Shown here in pieces: positions 13,526 through 20,093 of a stretch of DNA of 20,093 nt (the stretch's first letter is position 1; each line of letters opens with the position of its first letter). Under the pieces are notes generated by a model. That model saw only the letters and a list, made by a program, of their open reading frames with translations. It had not been told where the DNA came from and searched no databases. The translations under genes and the position numbers were made by a program. This stretch comes from Dictyobacter formicarum (GTDB taxonomy: Bacteria > Chloroflexota > Ktedonobacteria > Ktedonobacterales > Ktedonobacteraceae), in assembly GCF_016587435.1 (NCBI RefSeq), contig NZ_BNJJ01000049.1, positions 1 through 20,093 of the forward strand, written 5' to 3'.

Positions 13526-15580
13526 TCAGTTTTCTTCCTCCATCTCAACCACGACTGCGCCACCCTGCACCACAGCACCTTCTGTATAGTAGATACGTTG
13601 AATTTTGCCCGCGTAAGGTGCGGTAATGGCATGCTCCATTTTCATCGCGCCAAGGATAACCAACACCTGATGCGCTTCTACTATATCACCATCCTGGGCC
13701 TGGACTTTGACGATAGTACCCGCCATAGGGGCGGTCAGGCTTTTTTGCTTATGGGATCCACTTGCCCCGTGGGCTGCACTATCAACCTGGGGTGATTGAC
13801 GTTTGTAGAGGCGATAGTATTGTCCCGCCAATGCTAGCTGTACGTTCGCCTTGTCTGATTGTATGGTAACCGTTTGCTGCCTGCCCTGATAGCGCAGGAC
13901 AAGGCGTTTATCGCCGGCACTGATACCTACCACATCCTGTGCGGGTGCCTGGTCAATACTGATGCGCCAGGTTGCTGGATCGGATGCTGCAGGTTGGATT
14001 GCTACCTGGTAATCGCGGTCTTCATACATAAAGGTGAGTATACGGCTGCTGCCCGCTATGCGCCAGGGTCCCAACTTCTGCCAGGGATTATATTGATTGT
14101 AATGATTATTGGCATTGGAGGCAGGCGTTGTGATGGGAGTGAAGGACTGGCTTTGCATTTCGTGTTGCAGCTCGCTAATGGCTGCCGCCATAAGGATTGT
14201 GTCGGGTAGTCGTGGGTGCTCCTCGTTGTCCTTTGTAGTGAGCAAGCCATATTGGTCCAGGAAACTGGTTGTGGTCTCGCCGTCGTAAAATGCAGGGTGG
14301 ATACTGATACGGTGCAAGAGCGAAATATTCGTGGTCACGCCAAAGATAGCGCACTGTTCTAACGCAGACCGTAAGCGAGCGATGGCAGCCTGGCGATCTT
14401 CGCCATAAACAATCAGTTTCGCGATCATCGGGTCATAATATTGGGTGATTTCGTCGCCAGCTACGATGCCGCTATCGAGGCGCACGCCGGGTCCTTCAGG
14501 TGTGATAAAGCCGCTCACTATGCCGGTTGAAGGCAAAAACTGTTGTTGTGGATCTTCAGCATACAGGCGCGCCTCAATCGCGTGTCCACGCGACGTGATG
14601 TCTGCCTGCGTCAGGGTGAGCGGCTCGCCTGCGGCAATGTGCAACTGCTGCCGTACCAGGTCCAGTCCGGTTACCAGTTCTGTGACAGGATGCTCTACCT
14701 GCAGACGAGTATTCATTTCCAGGAAATAGAAGCGCGAGTCGGCATCGAGCATAAATTCCAGCGTGCCCGCATTGACATACTGAGCCGCCTGGGCAATGCG
14801 AATCGCCACGCACCCCATTTCTTCACGTAGTGCCGGTGAGAGCGCGACTGATGGGCTCTCCTCAATGATCTTTTGATGGCGGCGCTGGATCGAACACTCG
14901 CGCTCACCCAGGTGTATGGTGTTGCCATGTGCATCGGCAAGGATTTGTATCTCAATGTGGCGTGGCTGCTGTAAATAGCGTTCAAGAAACACTGTACTAT
15001 CGCCAAAGGCGGCCTGGGCCTCACGCCTGGCCCCGGCCAGTTGTTCTGGAAACTCCTCGGCGTTTTGTACAATACGCATCCCTTTACCGCCGCCACCGGC
15101 CGAGGCTTTGATAAGGAGTGGGAAACCAATATTGAGCGCCTCTTGTTGTAACACCTGTGGGTCCTGGTTCTCCCCACTATAGCCGGGCACCGTCGGAGCA
15201 TCGACCTGTCGGGCCAATTGCTTGGCGGCAATCTTTGAGCCCATCAAGCGCATCGCGGCTGCTGAAGGACCAATAAAGACGATCCCGGCCTGTTCACAGG
15301 CTTCTGCAAATTCAGCATTTTCGGATAGGAAGCCATAACCAGGGTGGATCGCCTCTGCGCCACTGTGGCGGGCAACTTCAAGGATGGCCGATGTATTCAA
15401 ATAGCTCTGGCTGGCCGGTGCGGGCCCTATCAAATAGGCCTCGTCAGCGCATAATACATGTTGGGCGCGTTGATCTGCCTCGGAATAAACCGCGACGCTG
15501 CGGATGCCCATCTCACGGCAAGTTGCCATGATCCGAACAGCAATCTCTCCTCGATTGGCAATAAGAATTTTCTTGAACAT
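13526..15580 (-). CDS. Acyl-CoA carboxylase alpha subunit: biotin carboxylase plus biotin carrier (3-methylcrotonyl-CoA type)
   Basis: A 684-residue biotin-dependent carboxylase subunit. The biotin carboxylase part (about 1-450) uses ATP and bicarbonate: the N-terminal IANRGEIAVRI, the glycine-rich ATP loop GGGGKG (162-167), ECSIQRRHQKIIEESPS (228-244) and EMNTRLQVEHPVTE (288-301) are intact. A less conserved linker/BT-like region follows, then a C-terminal biotinyl domain (about 610-684) with Lys647 as the biotin site. That motif reads GAMKMEH where EAMKM is usual. Length is close to MccA/LiuD proteins. The neighbours (a carboxyltransferase of MCC type and a LiuC-like hydratase) point to 3-methylcrotonyl-CoA carboxylase, but acetyl-, propionyl- or geranyl-CoA forms cannot be excluded from this subunit alone. 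Confidence 0.88.
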   Translation of the reverse strand: MFKKILIANRGEIAVRIMATCREMGIRSVAVYSEADQRAQHVLCADEAYLIGPAPASQSYLNTSAILEVARHSGAEAIHPGYGFLSENAEFAEACEQAGIVFIGPSAAAMRLMGSKIAAKQLARQVDAPTVPGYSGENQDPQVLQQEALNIGFPLLIKASAGGGGKGMRIVQNAEEFPEQLAGARREAQAAFGDSTVFLERYLQQPRHIEIQILADAHGNTIHLGERECSIQRRHQKIIEESPSVALSPALREEMGCVAIRIAQAAQYVNAGTLEFMLDADSRFYFLEMNTRLQVEHPVTELVTGLDLVRQQLHIAAGEPLTLTQADITSRGHAIEARLYAEDPQQQFLPSTGIVSGFITPEGPGVRLDSGIVAGDEITQYYDPMIAKLIVYGEDRQAAIARLRSALEQCAIFGVTTNISLLHRISIHPAFYDGETTTSFLDQYGLLTTKDNEEHPRLPDTILMAAAISELQHEMQSQSFTPITTPASNANNHYNQYNPWQKLGPWRIAGSSRILTFMYEDRDYQVAIQPAASDPATWRISIDQAPAQDVVGISAGDKRLVLRYQGRQQTVTIQSDKANVQLALAGQYYRLYKRQSPQVDSAAHGASGSHKQKSLTAPMAGTIVKVQAQDGDIVEAHQVLVILGAMKMEHAITAPYAGKIQRIYYTEGAVVQGGAVVVEMEEEN

Positions 15581-15666
15581 AGTTCCTTATCAACCTAATG
15601 CAAAATCACTTTGACCTCATTAGCCTTGATTTAGTAGAATCCCTCTATCAGGCGGTATGAGGGGGG

Positions 15667-16485
15667 CTATTTTTCTTTCGATCCGTGTGAGGATACTGTA
15701 AAATGTGGAGGACGCTTCTCCAGAAAGGCTCGCAGCCCCTCCTGTCCCTCCGGGCTCGTACGCAGATGAGCAATGGTCTCAGCCGTGTAGCGGCGGCTAT
15801 TTTCTGTGTTCATCTGACCAACCTGTAGCGCCAGGGCTTTGCAAGCACGAATGGCCTGAGGACCTCCACTGATCAATTCATTTACGGCACGTGAGACGGC
15901 ATCGTCAAGGTGCTCAAGTGGCACGACCGCATGCACCAGGCCAATTTCATGGGCACGGGCCGCACTGAAACGCTCGCCGGTGACAAACAGGACCCGAGCC
16001 ATGTTCTCACCGATTTTTCGCAAGACGTAAGGTGAAATAACGGCAGGTGCAATGCCAAGTTTCACTTCACTGAAAGCCATGCGGGCGTTGTCAGCAGCAA
16101 TTACAATATCACAGACGGCGATCAGTCCTATGCCTCCTCCCAGTGTATCACCATTGACTCGTGCAATGACCGGGCAGGGAAAGGTATTGATCGCATGCAA
16201 CATGTCCGAGAGACGTAAGGCATCCTCAACATTCTGGGCCGCGGTATATGATATTGCTTCCTGCATCATATTGATATCGGCGCCAGCGCAGAAGGCCTTG
16301 CCCTCACCGGTCAGGATCACTCCATGCAATTGCTCATCAACGCTTAGCTGAGTAAAGACCTCCGTTAGCTCTTGAATCAATTGCGCGTTGAGCGCATTGC
16401 GTACCTGGGGACGCTGCAAAGTTATCACAGCAATCTTATTCTCAAAGCGATAGTCCACACTCAAGTGATGAAACATAGTGGCCAA
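15667..16485 (-). CDS. Enoyl-CoA hydratase/isomerase, methylglutaconyl-CoA hydratase (LiuC)-like
   Basis: A 272-residue crotonase-fold enzyme. The oxyanion-hole blocks AFCAGADI (64-71) and GDTLGGGIGL (112-121) are present. In the catalytic region, MAFSEVKLGIAPAVISPYV keeps the second glutamate (Glu140), while the position of the first classical glutamate is Gly120. The SEV-LGIAPAVISPYV pattern is what I associate with LiuC/AtuE-type hydratases of leucine and isoprenoid breakdown, which add water to 3-methylglutaconyl-CoA-like substrates. Its place between biotin carboxylase and carboxyltransferase genes supports this. The start is uncertain: a TTG at 16485 sits 6 nt after AGGAG, and an in-frame ATG at 16476 sits 12 nt after GAGAGG. 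CorA ends only 25 nt upstream, so the two are co-transcribed. Confidence 0.85.
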   Translation of the reverse strand: MATMFHHLSVDYRFENKIAVITLQRPQVRNALNAQLIQELTEVFTQLSVDEQLHGVILTGEGKAFCAGADINMMQEAISYTAAQNVEDALRLSDMLHAINTFPCPVIARVNGDTLGGGIGLIAVCDIVIAADNARMAFSEVKLGIAPAVISPYVLRKIGENMARVLFVTGERFSAARAHEIGLVHAVVPLEHLDDAVSRAVNELISGGPQAIRACKALALQVGQMNTENSRRYTAETIAHLRTSPEGQEGLRAFLEKRPPHFTVSSHGSKEK

Positions 16486-16510
16486 TTTCCTCTCCTTCTC
16501 AAACTGAAGC

Positions 16511-17497
16511 CTAAATCCATTTGCGGTAACGGAAATACCAGATTTGCATGATAGTCACCAGCGCCATGAATAGCAATATCAGCCAGAAGTTAAAGCCTGC
16601 ATCAAATTCAACCTGTGGGGAGTGCCCAAAGTTTTGCCCAAAGACACCTGTGACAAAAGTGATCGGTAAAAAGATCGTTGAGATTAACGCCAACTGCTTC
16701 ATAATCTCATTTTGGCGATTGGCCACCGTCGTTAAATAGACATCCAATAAGCCACTCATCAGGTCGCGATATGAATCGAGCACCTCGAAGGTACGTATCA
16801 AGTGATCATGGACATCGGCAAAGTATGGCTCGATCTCTGTTGGAATAGTATCCCCAGTCCGTGTGATTAACGAGTTTGAAACCTCAACCTGTGGACTGAT
16901 AACGCGACGCATTTGCGCCAATACACGTTTCATGCTGAAGATACGCCCCTGCGTATCATTACTATCCTGCTCCACAGTGGCATTTTCCAGCTCATCGACC
17001 AGATCATCGATCTCATCCAGAATAGGAAAATAGCTATCAACCAGGCTATCCAGGATCTCATGAAGCAGGTAGGCCGTGCCCTTTTGCAAGACGCCATCCT
17101 CCGATTGATCTTCACTGATACTCTGGTGTACCTCTTCGAGCCATGGTAGCTTGCTAAGATGGATCGTAATCAGAAAATTTTTGCTAAAAATGATATCTAA
17201 TTTTGGCGTTGCCGCCTCGATCTCTTCGCCATCAAATTCTAATCCATGGACAACCAGGTAAAAGTAATTGTGGTAGCTGAGTAATTTAGCGCGCTCTTTA
17301 TCTTCCTGTATTTTCTCGATTATTAATGGTTGTAAATGAAATTCTTTGGCCAGTAAATCGGTATATTTTTCTAGATGCTGATCAGATTGAATATCAAGCC
17401 AGATAATAGCCTGGGGATCTTGTAGCGCATCATGCAATTGCCCGAGTGAGCAATCGCTTTTCAACGATCCTTGCTGCCAGATAATAATTCGTTGCAT
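16511..17497 (-). CDS. CorA-family divalent cation transporter with GQN in place of GMN
   Basis: A CorA-type channel subunit of 328 residues from the ATG at 17497 (344 from an ATG at 17545). A large soluble alpha/beta domain leads into long charged helices (about 150-270). Two C-terminal transmembrane helices follow, with the first ending in FLPITFVTGVFGQNFG and the second running to a basic tail (YFRYRKWI), a normal CorA layout. The ion-selecting GMN motif is GQN (287-289). The family normally imports Mg2+ or Co2+ as a pentamer; GxN variants include Zn2+ exporters such as ZntB, so the ion here is open. The shorter start is preferred because MQRIIIWQQGSL resembles usual CorA beginnings, although its ribosome site (AGAGG) is very close. 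It lies inside the acyl-CoA carboxylase operon, an unusual place. Confidence 0.85.
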   Translation of the reverse strand: MQRIIIWQQGSLKSDCSLGQLHDALQDPQAIIWLDIQSDQHLEKYTDLLAKEFHLQPLIIEKIQEDKERAKLLSYHNYFYLVVHGLEFDGEEIEAATPKLDIIFSKNFLITIHLSKLPWLEEVHQSISEDQSEDGVLQKGTAYLLHEILDSLVDSYFPILDEIDDLVDELENATVEQDSNDTQGRIFSMKRVLAQMRRVISPQVEVSNSLITRTGDTIPTEIEPYFADVHDHLIRTFEVLDSYRDLMSGLLDVYLTTVANRQNEIMKQLALISTIFLPITFVTGVFGQNFGHSPQVEFDAGFNFWLILLFMALVTIMQIWYFRYRKWI

Positions 17498-17635
17498 AAC
17501 CTCTGCTGTACCCTTCGATATTTTTTTATTGAAGAGCATGTCCATCGTAGATAAATGGCTGCTCCGACCCTCAACTATTACACGAGACAGAAGAAGTCTT
17601 CTGATACCTGTAACAGTCGATCATTAGTGTACAGC

Positions 17636-18934
17636 TTACATTCTGAAAACACCAAAGGGTGTTGTAGGCGTTGGAGCATTGAGAGCAGCGGCAATACCTA
17701 ATCCCAGTACAGTGCGTGTATCGCGCGGATCGATGATACCATCGTCCCAGAGGCGAGCGGTACTATGATAGGGATTGCCCTCCGTTTCATACTTATCCAG
17801 GATGGGTTGCATAAAACTGGCTTCTTCTTCGGGGCTCATGGTTTTACCACGTGCCGCCAGTCCTTCTTTGCGCACCGTTGCCAGCACTGTGGCGGCCTGC
17901 TGGCCTCCCATTACCGAAATGCGTGCATTTGGCCACATCCAGAGCTGATGCGGCGAGTAGGCACGTCCACACATGCCATAGTTGCCAGCCCCAAAGGAGC
18001 CGCCTATAATCACCGTGAACTTGGGTACCGCCGCTGTAGCCACAGCCATCACCATCTTGGCGCCATCTTTAGCGATACCACCATTTTCGTACTGGCGCCC
18101 GACCATAAAGCCAGTGATATTCTGTAAGAAGATCAAAGGCGTCTGGCGTTGGACGCACAGCTCTATAAAGTGGGTTGCCTTCAGCGCGCTCTCGGAGAAG
18201 AGAATGCCATTGTTGGCAATAATGCCGACAGGAAAGCCCATCAGGCGTGCAAAGCCACATACAAGTGTCGTGCCGTATAGTGCTTTAAACTCATGAAAAT
18301 CGCTGCCGTCCACCAGGCGGGCAATGACTTCGCGCACATCGTAGTTACGGCGATTATCGCCCGGCACAATACCGAGCAGATCATTGGCGTCGTAGCGAGG
18401 CTCAACCACAGGACGAATTTCCCAGGGGATATATTTGCGCCGATTAAGATGGGACACAATGCTACGGCAGATGGCCAGGGCATGTTCATCATTAAGGGCG
18501 TAATGGTCGGTCACACCTGACGTGCGGCTATGCACATCGGCTCCTCCCAGATCTTCAGCGCTAACTTCCTCACCCGTTGCAGCCTTGACCAGTGGAGGGC
18601 CACCGAGAAAGATCGTGCCATTGCCACGCACAATCACTGTTTCATCGCTCATGGCTGGAACATAAGCCCCGCCAGCAGTACAGGAACCCATCACAGCCGC
18701 AATTTGCGGAATGCGCAGGCTGGACATGCGGGCCTGATTGTAAAAAATACGTCCAAAATGGTCTCGATCAGGGAACACATCGGCCTGTAGTGGGAGAAAA
18801 GCTCCACCCGAATCGACTAAATAGATACAAGGAAGATGGTTTTGTTCCGCAATTTCCTGTGCGCGCAGATGTTTTTTAACTGTTTCAGGGTAATATGTAC
18901 CACCTTTGACCGTTGCGTCATTGGCCACGATCAT
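17636..18934 (-). CDS. Acyl-CoA carboxylase carboxyltransferase (beta) subunit, C-terminal 432 residues; split by frameshift
   Basis: This frame holds most of a 3-methylcrotonyl-CoA carboxylase-type carboxyltransferase, the subunit that moves CO2 from biotin to the acyl-CoA. Visible signatures are ANDATVKGG at the start, [49 protein letters not shown] and, in the second crotonase half, [17 protein letters not shown]; both oxyanion-forming glycine blocks are intact. The frame begins at an ATG that overlaps the stop of the N-terminal frame as ATGA. That ATG corresponds to an internal Met (EC-MIVAND in relatives), so this is not a natural start. The protein lacks the first 100 or so residues, which lie in the next entry. 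Unless translation is coupled and the halves assemble, the gene may be inactive. Confidence 0.88.
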   Translation of the reverse strand: MIVANDATVKGGTYYPETVKKHLRAQEIAEQNHLPCIYLVDSGGAFLPLQADVFPDRDHFGRIFYNQARMSSLRIPQIAAVMGSCTAGGAYVPAMSDETVIVRGNGTIFLGGPPLVKAATGEEVSAEDLGGADVHSRTSGVTDHYALNDEHALAICRSIVSHLNRRKYIPWEIRPVVEPRYDANDLLGIVPGDNRRNYDVREVIARLVDGSDFHEFKALYGTTLVCGFARLMGFPVGIIANNGILFSESALKATHFIELCVQRQTPLIFLQNITGFMVGRQYENGGIAKDGAKMVMAVATAAVPKFTVIIGGSFGAGNYGMCGRAYSPHQLWMWPNARISVMGGQQAATVLATVRKEGLAARGKTMSPEEEASFMQPILDKYETEGNPYHSTARLWDDGIIDPRDTRTVLGLGIAAALNAPTPTTPFGVFRM

Positions 18935-19242
18935 ACATTCTTGCCCTCGACCAGGCCAATGCCAGTCACAATACCTGCTGCAGGCGCATCGTTATTGTAC
19001 ATATTCCAGGCTGCCAGCGGACTGAGCTCTAAGAAAGGGGTATCAGGATCACAGAGAAGTTGAATACGCTCGCGGACAAGTAGCTTATTGCGTTTGCGAT
19101 GTTTCGCAATGGCGTTCTCTCCTCCGCCCTGGTGAACTTGCTGGATATTGAGGTTAAGTTGCTCGATGAGTTGCTGGAAATATTGTTTATTCTCTACAAA
19201 ATCGGAGCTATGACGATCTATGTGGGTTTCGATGACAGCCAT
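18931..19242 (-). CDS. Acyl-CoA carboxylase carboxyltransferase (beta) subunit, N-terminal 103 residues; split by frameshift
   Basis: This 103-residue frame has the normal beginning of a methylcrotonyl-CoA carboxylase beta subunit: a helical start, [40 protein letters not shown] and [12 protein letters not shown]. It then ends at a TGA after Asn-Val. Relatives continue [10 protein letters not shown]. Restoring one base next to C18940 gives GKEC and joins this frame exactly to [12 protein letters not shown] of the downstream frame, for a full protein of about 536 residues. The ATG at 19242 has AGAGGA about 10 nt upstream. As the first gene after the promoter at 19289-19317, it opens the catabolic operon. 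A sequencing or assembly error is the simplest explanation; a true mutation or a coupled two-chain enzyme are the others. Confidence 0.85.
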   Translation of the reverse strand: MAVIETHIDRHSSDFVENKQYFQQLIEQLNLNIQQVHQGGGENAIAKHRKRNKLLVRERIQLLCDPDTPFLELSPLAAWNMYNNDAPAAGIVTGIGLVEGKNV

Positions 19243-19288
19243 AGTATCTATATCCTCTCAACAACGATGATAGAATAGGATTTTTGTG

Positions 19289-19317
19289 ATTATCATTGCG
19301 CTCCATTGCGCTGTAAA
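19289..19317 (-). promoter_or_regulatory. Promoter of the acyl-CoA carboxylase operon with internal direct repeat
   Basis: On the minus strand TTTACA (19312-19317), a 17-bp spacer and GATAAT (19289-19294) each match consensus at five of six positions, giving a leader of about 40 nt. Two exact 9-bp direct repeats, CATTGCGCT on the + strand (19294-19302 and 19304-19312), fill the spacer with a 10-bp period. This would place two protein monomers on one face of the DNA, so it is a candidate operator. Confidence 0.6.
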
Positions 19318-19357
19318 TGAGCATATCACTCAGCCCAGCACGCGTCAAGGGACTTTT

Positions 19358-19373
19358 TGTCACGTATGTGACA
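19358..19373. promoter_or_regulatory. TGTCAC-GTAT-GTGACA dyad upstream of the operon promoter
   Basis: A perfect 6-bp inverted repeat with a 4-bp centre, about 40 bp upstream of the -35 of the carboxylase operon, a position suited to an activator. It is not the CRP pattern (TGTGA-N6-TCACA). Its regulator is unknown, and it could also be just a small hairpin. Confidence 0.35.
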
Positions 19374-19588
19374 GGGGGTCAGGCTTTCCCTCCTTAGGGG
19401 AAGCGAAGCGCCCCCGCATACGCGGCCGACCCGGGGTTTTTTATGGTGTTTTTATATCATGCGCGCAGAGCGCGCATGATATAAAAACACCATAAAAAAT
19501 ACTTTTGAGCGCTGCAGGCGCTCTCGTCAGGGGCCGGAGGCGCGAACCTTGTAGCTTTCGGCCACTTAGCAAGTGGCACATGGTTTGG
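19374..19588. other. Structured non-coding spacer upstream of glmU
   Basis: No gene is seen. The stretch is a series of small inverted repeats: GCTTTCCC/GGGGAAGC (19383-19404, one wobble), the 63-bp palindrome at 19437-19499, GAGCGC-TGCAG-GCGCTC (19507-19523) and GCCACTT-AGC-AAGTGGC (19561-19577). GC-rich blocks alternate with AT-rich palindrome arms, so it looks like accumulated intergenic repeat material rather than one RNA gene. Confidence 0.5.
19437..19499. repeat. 63-bp palindrome (30-bp perfect arms, 3-nt loop)
   Basis: Bases 19437-19466 and 19470-19499 are exact reverse complements around AGA. The outer arms are AT-rich (T6 outside, A6 at the far end) and the inner part is alternating GCGCGC. 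Read on either strand it is a long stem with T-tracts at the edges, so it could act as a strong bidirectional transcription stop between the divergent carboxylase operon and glmU. It is like the 65-bp palindrome at 2681-2745 in size but unrelated in sequence. Confidence 0.9.
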
Positions 19589-19618
19589 TTGACAGAAAGG
19601 TTTCATTTCGTGTACTAT
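19589..19618 (+). promoter_or_regulatory. Promoter of glmU
   Basis: A perfect TTGACA (19589-19594), an 18-bp spacer and TACTAT (19613-19618, four of six) preceded by TG. The leader would be about 105 nt. Confidence 0.6.
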
Positions 19619-19729
19619 ACATGTGTAAAAGTAGGAATTAAGCTGATCTAATTGAGTGAATGGGCAGCTATTTTTACATATTTCCTCCAGACACCATATA
19701 AAAAACATAAAGGGTTTGCGAAACAAACT

Positions 19730-20093
19730 ATGAATACATATGCGACCGTAGTCCTTGCCGCAGGCAAAGGTACGCGGATGCGTTCAACGTTGTCAAAGCT
19801 CCTTCATCCATTGGCGGGCCAGCCATTACTGTCACATGTGCTCAAATCTGTTGAGGCCATTCCCACCACCTCTGTCTTTGCTCCCTGGCGCGACAGTGTT
19901 GCAACTCAACGTCCTGTTGTGGTTCTGGGACACGAGGCCGAGCAGATTTTATCCGCTTTCGGCGAGCGCTGTCAGTATGCGATGCAGCATGAGCAGTTAG
20001 GAACTGGTCACGCTGTGCTGGCGGCTCAGGAGGCTGTTGATGCGCTTGACCCATTGCCCGATACCGTCCTTGTCTGCTATGGCGACACACCGT
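19730..20093 (+). CDS. glmU: Bifunctional GlmU, N-terminal uridylyltransferase part (3' partial)
   Basis: The frame runs from the ATG at 19730 past the window end (121 codons seen). GlmU makes UDP-N-acetylglucosamine for peptidoglycan: its N-terminal domain joins UTP and GlcNAc-1-phosphate, and its C-terminal domain acetylates glucosamine-1-phosphate. Seen here are the nucleotide-binding signature VVLAAGKGTRMRS with the following SKLLHPLAG (the Lys contacts phosphate), VVVLGHEAEQI, the uridine-binding QHEQLGTGHAV, and YGDTP at the edge. About ten extra residues (TTSVFAPWRDSV region) lie between the first helix and the VVVLGH strand compared with E. coli GlmU as I recall it. The ribosome site is poor (AAAGGG about 15 nt upstream). 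The acetyltransferase half is outside the window, so a single-domain nucleotidyltransferase cannot be excluded. Confidence 0.85.
   Translation, partial: MNTYATVVLAAGKGTRMRSTLSKLLHPLAGQPLLSHVLKSVEAIPTTSVFAPWRDSVATQRPVVVLGHEAEQILSAFGERCQYAMQHEQLGTGHAVLAAQEAVDALDPLPDTVLVCYGDTP

Noticed and set aside
14713..15231. 172-codon minus-strand frame inside the biotin carboxylase gene
   Set aside because: It overlaps the intact ATP-grasp motifs in another phase; a shadow frame.
17588..17603. CAGAAG-AAGT-CTTCTG hairpin between the carboxyltransferase and corA genes
   Set aside because: The stem is only 6 bp with no T-tract; too weak to call a terminator or to argue that corA is a separate transcript.
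1..20093. CRISPR array, tRNA, rRNA, insertion sequence, integrase or phage genes
   Set aside because: None was found: no spaced direct-repeat array, no cloverleaf recognised by eye, and no transposase- or integrase-like protein. A tRNAscan and IS search would be needed for certainty.

Overview
This is an ordinary-looking stretch of bacterial chromosome with moderate GC in the genes and AT-rich spacers. Genes are on both strands, with compact intergenic regions full of strong hairpins. The gene set suggests an aerobic heterotroph: a B12-dependent class II ribonucleotide reductase, branched-chain acyl-CoA catabolism, a cytoplasmic GH29 fucosidase, an Rv2466c-like DsbA-fold protein and a Q/Y/P-rich M50 protease. 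The overall flavour fits Chloroflexota, perhaps a Ktedonobacteria-type organism, but this is a guess from protein style; no rRNA or other taxonomic marker is present.

Layout. (1) 1-2660: the 3' part of a class I/II aminotransferase (+), an Rv2466c-like oxidoreductase (-) and a membrane-anchored ThuA-domain protein (+). The convergent pair is separated by an inverted pair of identical 24-nt arms. (2) 2681-2810: three successive inverted repeats, including a 65-bp near-perfect palindrome, between the convergent ThuA and nrdJ genes. (3) 2821-8340: nrdJ (-) and cinA (+) are divergent around a promoter region carrying two NrdR-type boxes 31 bp apart. An atypical Nramp/SLC11 transporter (+) follows, then a terminator. 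(4) 8366-12518: an SDR oxidoreductase (-), an AT-rich 580-bp spacer with a promoter/operator-like dyad, an alpha-L-fucosidase (+) and an M50 site-2-protease-like protein (+), each + gene ending in a clear hairpin terminator. (5) 12530-19242: a minus-strand operon read from 19242 downwards. It holds a methylcrotonyl-CoA carboxylase-type carboxyltransferase split by an apparent 1-base deletion, a CorA-type transporter with GQN in place of GMN, a LiuC-like enoyl-CoA hydratase, a biotin carboxylase/BCCP subunit and a 3-hydroxyisobutyrate dehydrogenase-family enzyme. (6) 19243-19729: a structured spacer with the operon promoter, a 63-bp palindrome and a glmU promoter. (7) 19730-end: the start of glmU (+), cut by the window edge.

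Function. The region 5 genes together read as leucine/isovalerate (and possibly valine) catabolism: carboxylation of 3-methylcrotonyl-CoA by the biotin carboxylase and carboxyltransferase subunits, then hydration of 3-methylglutaconyl-CoA. Acyl-CoA dehydrogenase and HMG-CoA lyase genes are not in the window. No mobile element, CRISPR array, tRNA or rRNA was recognised. I did not find a convincing new multi-gene system. The points most worth checking are the split carboxyltransferase, the long intergenic palindromes, the NrdR-controlled divergent promoter and several transporters or enzymes with altered signature residues.
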